NCBI GenBank assembly: GCA_034437215.1
Contig: DAOTVC010000088.1
Coordinates: 1-7,729, forward strand
Origin: DAOTVC01 sp034437215
GTDB taxonomy: Bacteria; Chloroflexota; Anaerolineae; B4-G1; SLSP01
Direction: 5' to 3'
DNA: 7,729 bases
Part shown: positions 5,857-7,729 of the stretch, one piece after another
Numbering within the stretch: position 1 is the stretch's first letter
How the letters are laid out: each line of letters opens with the position of its first letter
Notes under the pieces: generated by a model
Databases searched by the model: none
What the model was told of the DNA's origin: nothing
What the model saw: only the letters and a program-made list of their open reading frames with translations
Position numbers and translations under genes: made by a program

Positions 5857-6254
5857 TCAGGGTTGCTCTTCGACGGACGCGTAGTCGGGCAGCTCGGCCT
5901 CGAGATGGCGAACGCTCGGCAGGAGGTAGACCAGCGGCGTGGCGAGGAGCATCAGGAGGCCCGTGCAGAAGAGGGGGAAGGAGGCGGTGGTCCCAGGTAG
6001 CCCAGTTGGGTGTCGGCGAGCACGAGCACACGGCGCCGCTCCCAGCGGTCGGCGAGCACCCCGGCGAGGCTCCCGCCGAGCATGGCGGGGAGTTCGTTGA
6101 AGAAGGAGGCCAGCAGCAGGGGGGTGGTGTTGCCCGTCTTCCTGAAGACGTGAATCCCCAGGGCCACGCCGGTCATCTGGCTGCCCACGAGGGAGAGCGT
6201 CTGGGTCACGACGAGAAGGTAGAAGGTGCGCAGCCTTCCCGTTCGCTCCTGCAT
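5857..6254 (-). pseudogene. MFS transporter remnant with the central part deleted
   Basis: Two in-order pieces of one major facilitator superfamily exporter are visible in different frames. The N-terminal piece (ATG 6254, residues 1 to about 82) has the first two membrane helices and the loop signature LAGVLADRWERRRVLVLAD at 63-81. It then runs into an out-of-frame tail and stops at 5952, 100 residues in all. The second piece (about 6000-5857) reads GTTASFPLFCTGLLMLLATP and LVYLLPSVRHLEAELPDY before TGA 5859. That looks like the last helix and cytoplasmic tail of the same family. A full transporter has about 400-430 residues, so roughly 300 are missing between them. It begins 2 nt after the stop of the DUF5680-like gene, so the pair was a coupled operon. 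An intact exporter function is not possible from this sequence. Confidence 0.8.
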
Positions 6255-6256
6255 GG

Positions 6257-6724
6257 CTAGCGGATCAGCCCCCCGTGGTAGACCAGGTCGTAGACCACGA
6301 CGTTGTCCCTCTCGATCCACTCCCGCCCCATGAAGGAGGCGACGCTCCCCTCATTGGTATCGACGTAAGTGCTGCCGTGGGCCTCGTGACGGAAGCCGCC
6401 CAGGAAGCGCCCCTCCCGGTAGAGGGCCGAGAGGGCGGCCTTGATGACCTGACCCGCCTCCGCTGCCGTCAACTTCTCCGGTTGGAGTAGGCGACCGTAG
6501 TAGTTCATGGCCCAGACGGCTTCTCCTTCGAAGTAGACCACCTCCTCGCCGATGAAGTCGGCGCTCCCGTAGTAGCTGTCGAGGTAGGCGAAGTCGCCCT
6601 CCCGGTACTCGAGATCGTGGGAGCCGGGACGGTGGGAGAGGGTGGGCCGTCCGTCGCCGACGTAGGTCTGGGCCTTGGCCCGCACGATAAAGGCGCTCAG
6701 CTGTTGTAGAGAGATCTCAGCCAT
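6257..6724 (-). CDS. DUF5680-like protein, unknown function
   Basis: A 155-residue soluble protein. The pattern fits the DUF5680 domain as I recall it: AFIVRAKAQTYVGDG (11-25), HDLEYREGDFAYLDSYYG (36-53), FIGEEVVYFEGEAVWAMNYYG (57-77), then a helical stretch (83-104) and a C-terminal VDTNEGSVASFMGREWIERD-type segment (121-140). In other genomes this domain occurs alone or behind a helix-turn-helix; here it is alone. The biochemical role is unknown. The start at 6724 is secure: GGAGG lies 6 nt upstream (6735-6731). The stop codon is 2 nt before the MFS remnant start, indicating co-transcription. The promoter is not clear; foldback element C begins about 75 bp upstream of the start. Confidence 0.7.
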   Translation of the reverse strand: MAEISLQQLSAFIVRAKAQTYVGDGRPTLSHRPGSHDLEYREGDFAYLDSYYGSADFIGEEVVYFEGEAVWAMNYYGRLLQPEKLTAAEAGQVIKAALSALYREGRFLGGFRHEAHGSTYVDTNEGSVASFMGREWIERDNVVVYDLVYHGGLIR

Positions 6725-6798
6725 TCTTCACCTCCGGGTCGGGATATTTGACTTCCATGAAAGAAGGTGGCTCTTTTGGAATTTGCCGGGTAAATACA

Positions 6799-6960
6799 TG
6801 ACTGCCCTGAAAAAACTTCTTCCACCACGGAGAACACTGAGAAAATCAAGGAGATAGTGAAATATTTTTATAAAAACGCTCTGTTTCCTGATTTTATGAA
6901 GGTCAATTTTAAAAAATCTCCGTGCCCTCTGTGGTAAAAAGGCTTTTTTCGACGGAGTCA
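6799..6960. repeat. Foldback element C (162 bp, MITE-like)
   Basis: The ends 6799-6842 and 6917-6960 are imperfect inverted repeats, 30 of 44 positions paired by my count. They start TGACT and include GAAAAAA and the block ACCACGGAGAACACTGAGA against ACCACAGAGGGCACGGAGA (15 of 19). The centre is AT-rich and also partly palindromic (TTTTTATAAAAA near 6865-6876). CACGGAG-type intergenic repeats with such ends are familiar from many environmental bacterial genomes. I see no target duplication. A frame across it on the minus strand has no ribosome-binding site and is judged non-coding. Its base composition is far more AT-rich than the surrounding genes. Confidence 0.6.
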
Positions 6961-6966
6961 AAGTTG

Positions 6967-7144
6967 GCTTCACTGAAAAGAGGCAGGCCTCACGCCAAGC
7001 CGCAAAGGGCGCTAAGATTTTTTAAATTACATGTGCATAACGTTAATTTTATATTCTGCACTATTCAAGAATATCATATGTCAATTGAATTTTCTTTGCG
7101 TTCTTGGCGCCTTTGCGTGAGTTTCGTAGTTCTTTCAGGAGAGC
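6967..7144. mobile_element. Foldback element D (178 bp, MITE-like) with 8-bp direct repeats
   Basis: Inner arms 6989-7017 and 7093-7121 are inverted repeats: CTCACGC perfect, then 16 of 22 matches through CGCAAAG/CTTTGCG blocks. The outer ends GCTTCACTGAAA and GCTCTCCTGAAA also pair in part. Identical 8-bp direct repeats CAAAGTTG flank it (6959-6966 and 7145-7152), consistent with a target duplication. The centre is AT-rich and contains ATATTCT/AGAATAT (7051-7074). The CTTTGCG-GGCGCC-TTTGCGTGAG type of repeat is widespread in intergenic DNA of environmental bacteria. Conceptual translations across it are not real proteins. Confidence 0.6.
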
Positions 7145-7156
7145 CAAAGTTGATGG

Positions 7157-7729
7157 CTAACGGTTTTGGAGCAAAGCGTCCAGCGCTTCTGCGCTCTCCT
7201 GCCAACCCTGGATGATGGGCAGCTGCTCCTGCAGCTTCTCGGGATCCTTGACGTAGCCCCGCGCCAGATCCTGGAGGTGGGCATAGTACCCGGCGAGTTT
7301 ACTCACCGGCACCTCGAGGACGGGCAGGGGCGTGCCGTGCTGCAGGGCCTGCTCGAGCGCCTCCAGCGCCTCCAGCCAGCGCGCGACGGGCATCCCGGCC
7401 TGGCGCTGAAAGTCGCGGATCACCCATTGGCGCTCGAAGAGCGGGCGCTCCTGCCAGCCCGCGGCCTGTTCGGCGAGGGTGGCGCGCACCTCGCGGCAGA
7501 GGGCCAGCGCCGCGGCGCGCTCCTCCTCGCTCAGGGTCGCCCCGGACGCCCCTTCCTCGGAGAGGGGGATGCCGGCGGCGATCAGCGCCTGGCGTGAGCC
7601 GATCTCCTGGCCCTGAAAGTGCTCCGCCAGGGCGACGGCGGCGGCGAAGCCGGCCCCCGCCTCCTCCACAGAGATGATCTGGTCGGCGCTCATGGCATAG
7701 AACTCCTCCACGCTCTTGCCGTAGAGGGG
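7157..7729 (-). CDS. Unrecognised protein, C-terminal part (partial at window edge)
   Basis: The frame is open from the right edge to TAG 7159-7157, giving 190 visible residues. I do not recognise the family. The visible part is acidic and largely alpha-helical, rich in Ala, Glu, Leu and Gln. It begins PLYGKSVEEFYAMSADQIIS and contains ERQWVIRDFQRQAGMPVARW and a helical C-terminus ending LDALLQNR. There are no membrane segments or Cys pairs. An internal GTG at 7711 or ATG at 7693 could be read as a start, but the frame continues upstream with normal codon use, so a larger gene is more likely. The stop lies only 4 bp before the 8-bp direct repeat of element D. Confidence 0.6.
   Translation of the reverse strand, partial: PLYGKSVEEFYAMSADQIISVEEAGAGFAAAVALAEHFQGQEIGSRQALIAAGIPLSEEGASGATLSEEERAAALALCREVRATLAEQAAGWQERPLFERQWVIRDFQRQAGMPVARWLEALEALEQALQHGTPLPVLEVPVSKLAGYYAHLQDLARGYVKDPEKLQEQLPIIQGWQESAEALDALLQNR

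Noticed and set aside
6728..6973. 81-codon minus-strand frame across element C
   Set aside because: It follows the foldback repeat, has no ribosome-binding site and resembles the spurious proteins often predicted from such repeats.
6922..7215. 97-codon plus-strand frame across element D
   Set aside because: It is a translation of the CTTTGCG-type repeat and runs antisense into a real gene.

Overview
GC-rich bacterial window, almost all of it coding, with most genes on the minus strand. The source is probably a member of Chloroflexota or a similar high-GC environmental bacterium. That is inferred from the long Thr/Pro/Ala linker on a membrane-anchored hydrolase and from the ACGTTTCACGTTTC-type palindromic repeats; no marker gene or RNA gene is present to settle it.

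Layout from left to right: (1) the N-terminal 260 residues of a large type IIG-like restriction-modification enzyme with a PD-(D/E)XK nuclease domain, minus strand, running off the left edge, with its own promoter; (2) a non-coding block (782-1161) with a 121-bp palindromic element (copy A), its 9-bp target duplication and an extra copy of its right end; (3) a two-gene minus-strand unit, a small two-helix membrane protein overlapping nudC (NADH pyrophosphatase); (4) a membrane-anchored alpha/beta-hydrolase of the tripeptidyl-aminopeptidase (TAP-like) type; (5) a second, inverted copy of the palindromic element (copy B), inserted exactly at the hydrolase ribosome-binding site; (6) a WYL-domain transcription regulator and, divergently, a GyrI-like effector-binding protein, sharing a symmetric promoter/operator region; (7) a strong hairpin between convergent genes; (8) a DUF5680-like gene coupled to an MFS transporter remnant that has lost its middle; (9) an AT-rich non-coding block (6736-7156) holding two further foldback elements (C and D), unrelated in sequence to A/B; (10) the C-terminal part of an unrecognised gene running off the right edge.

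The coding content is ordinary accessory or stress-type material: NAD(H) metabolism or RNA-decapping type Nudix activity, small-molecule sensing, a peptidase and a broken exporter. I found no convincing new multi-gene system. The most interesting material is the non-coding mobile DNA. Four foldback elements of at least three kinds sit in this short window. For A and B both the terminal inverted repeats and the target duplications can be read directly, and B duplicated a Shine-Dalgarno sequence when it inserted.
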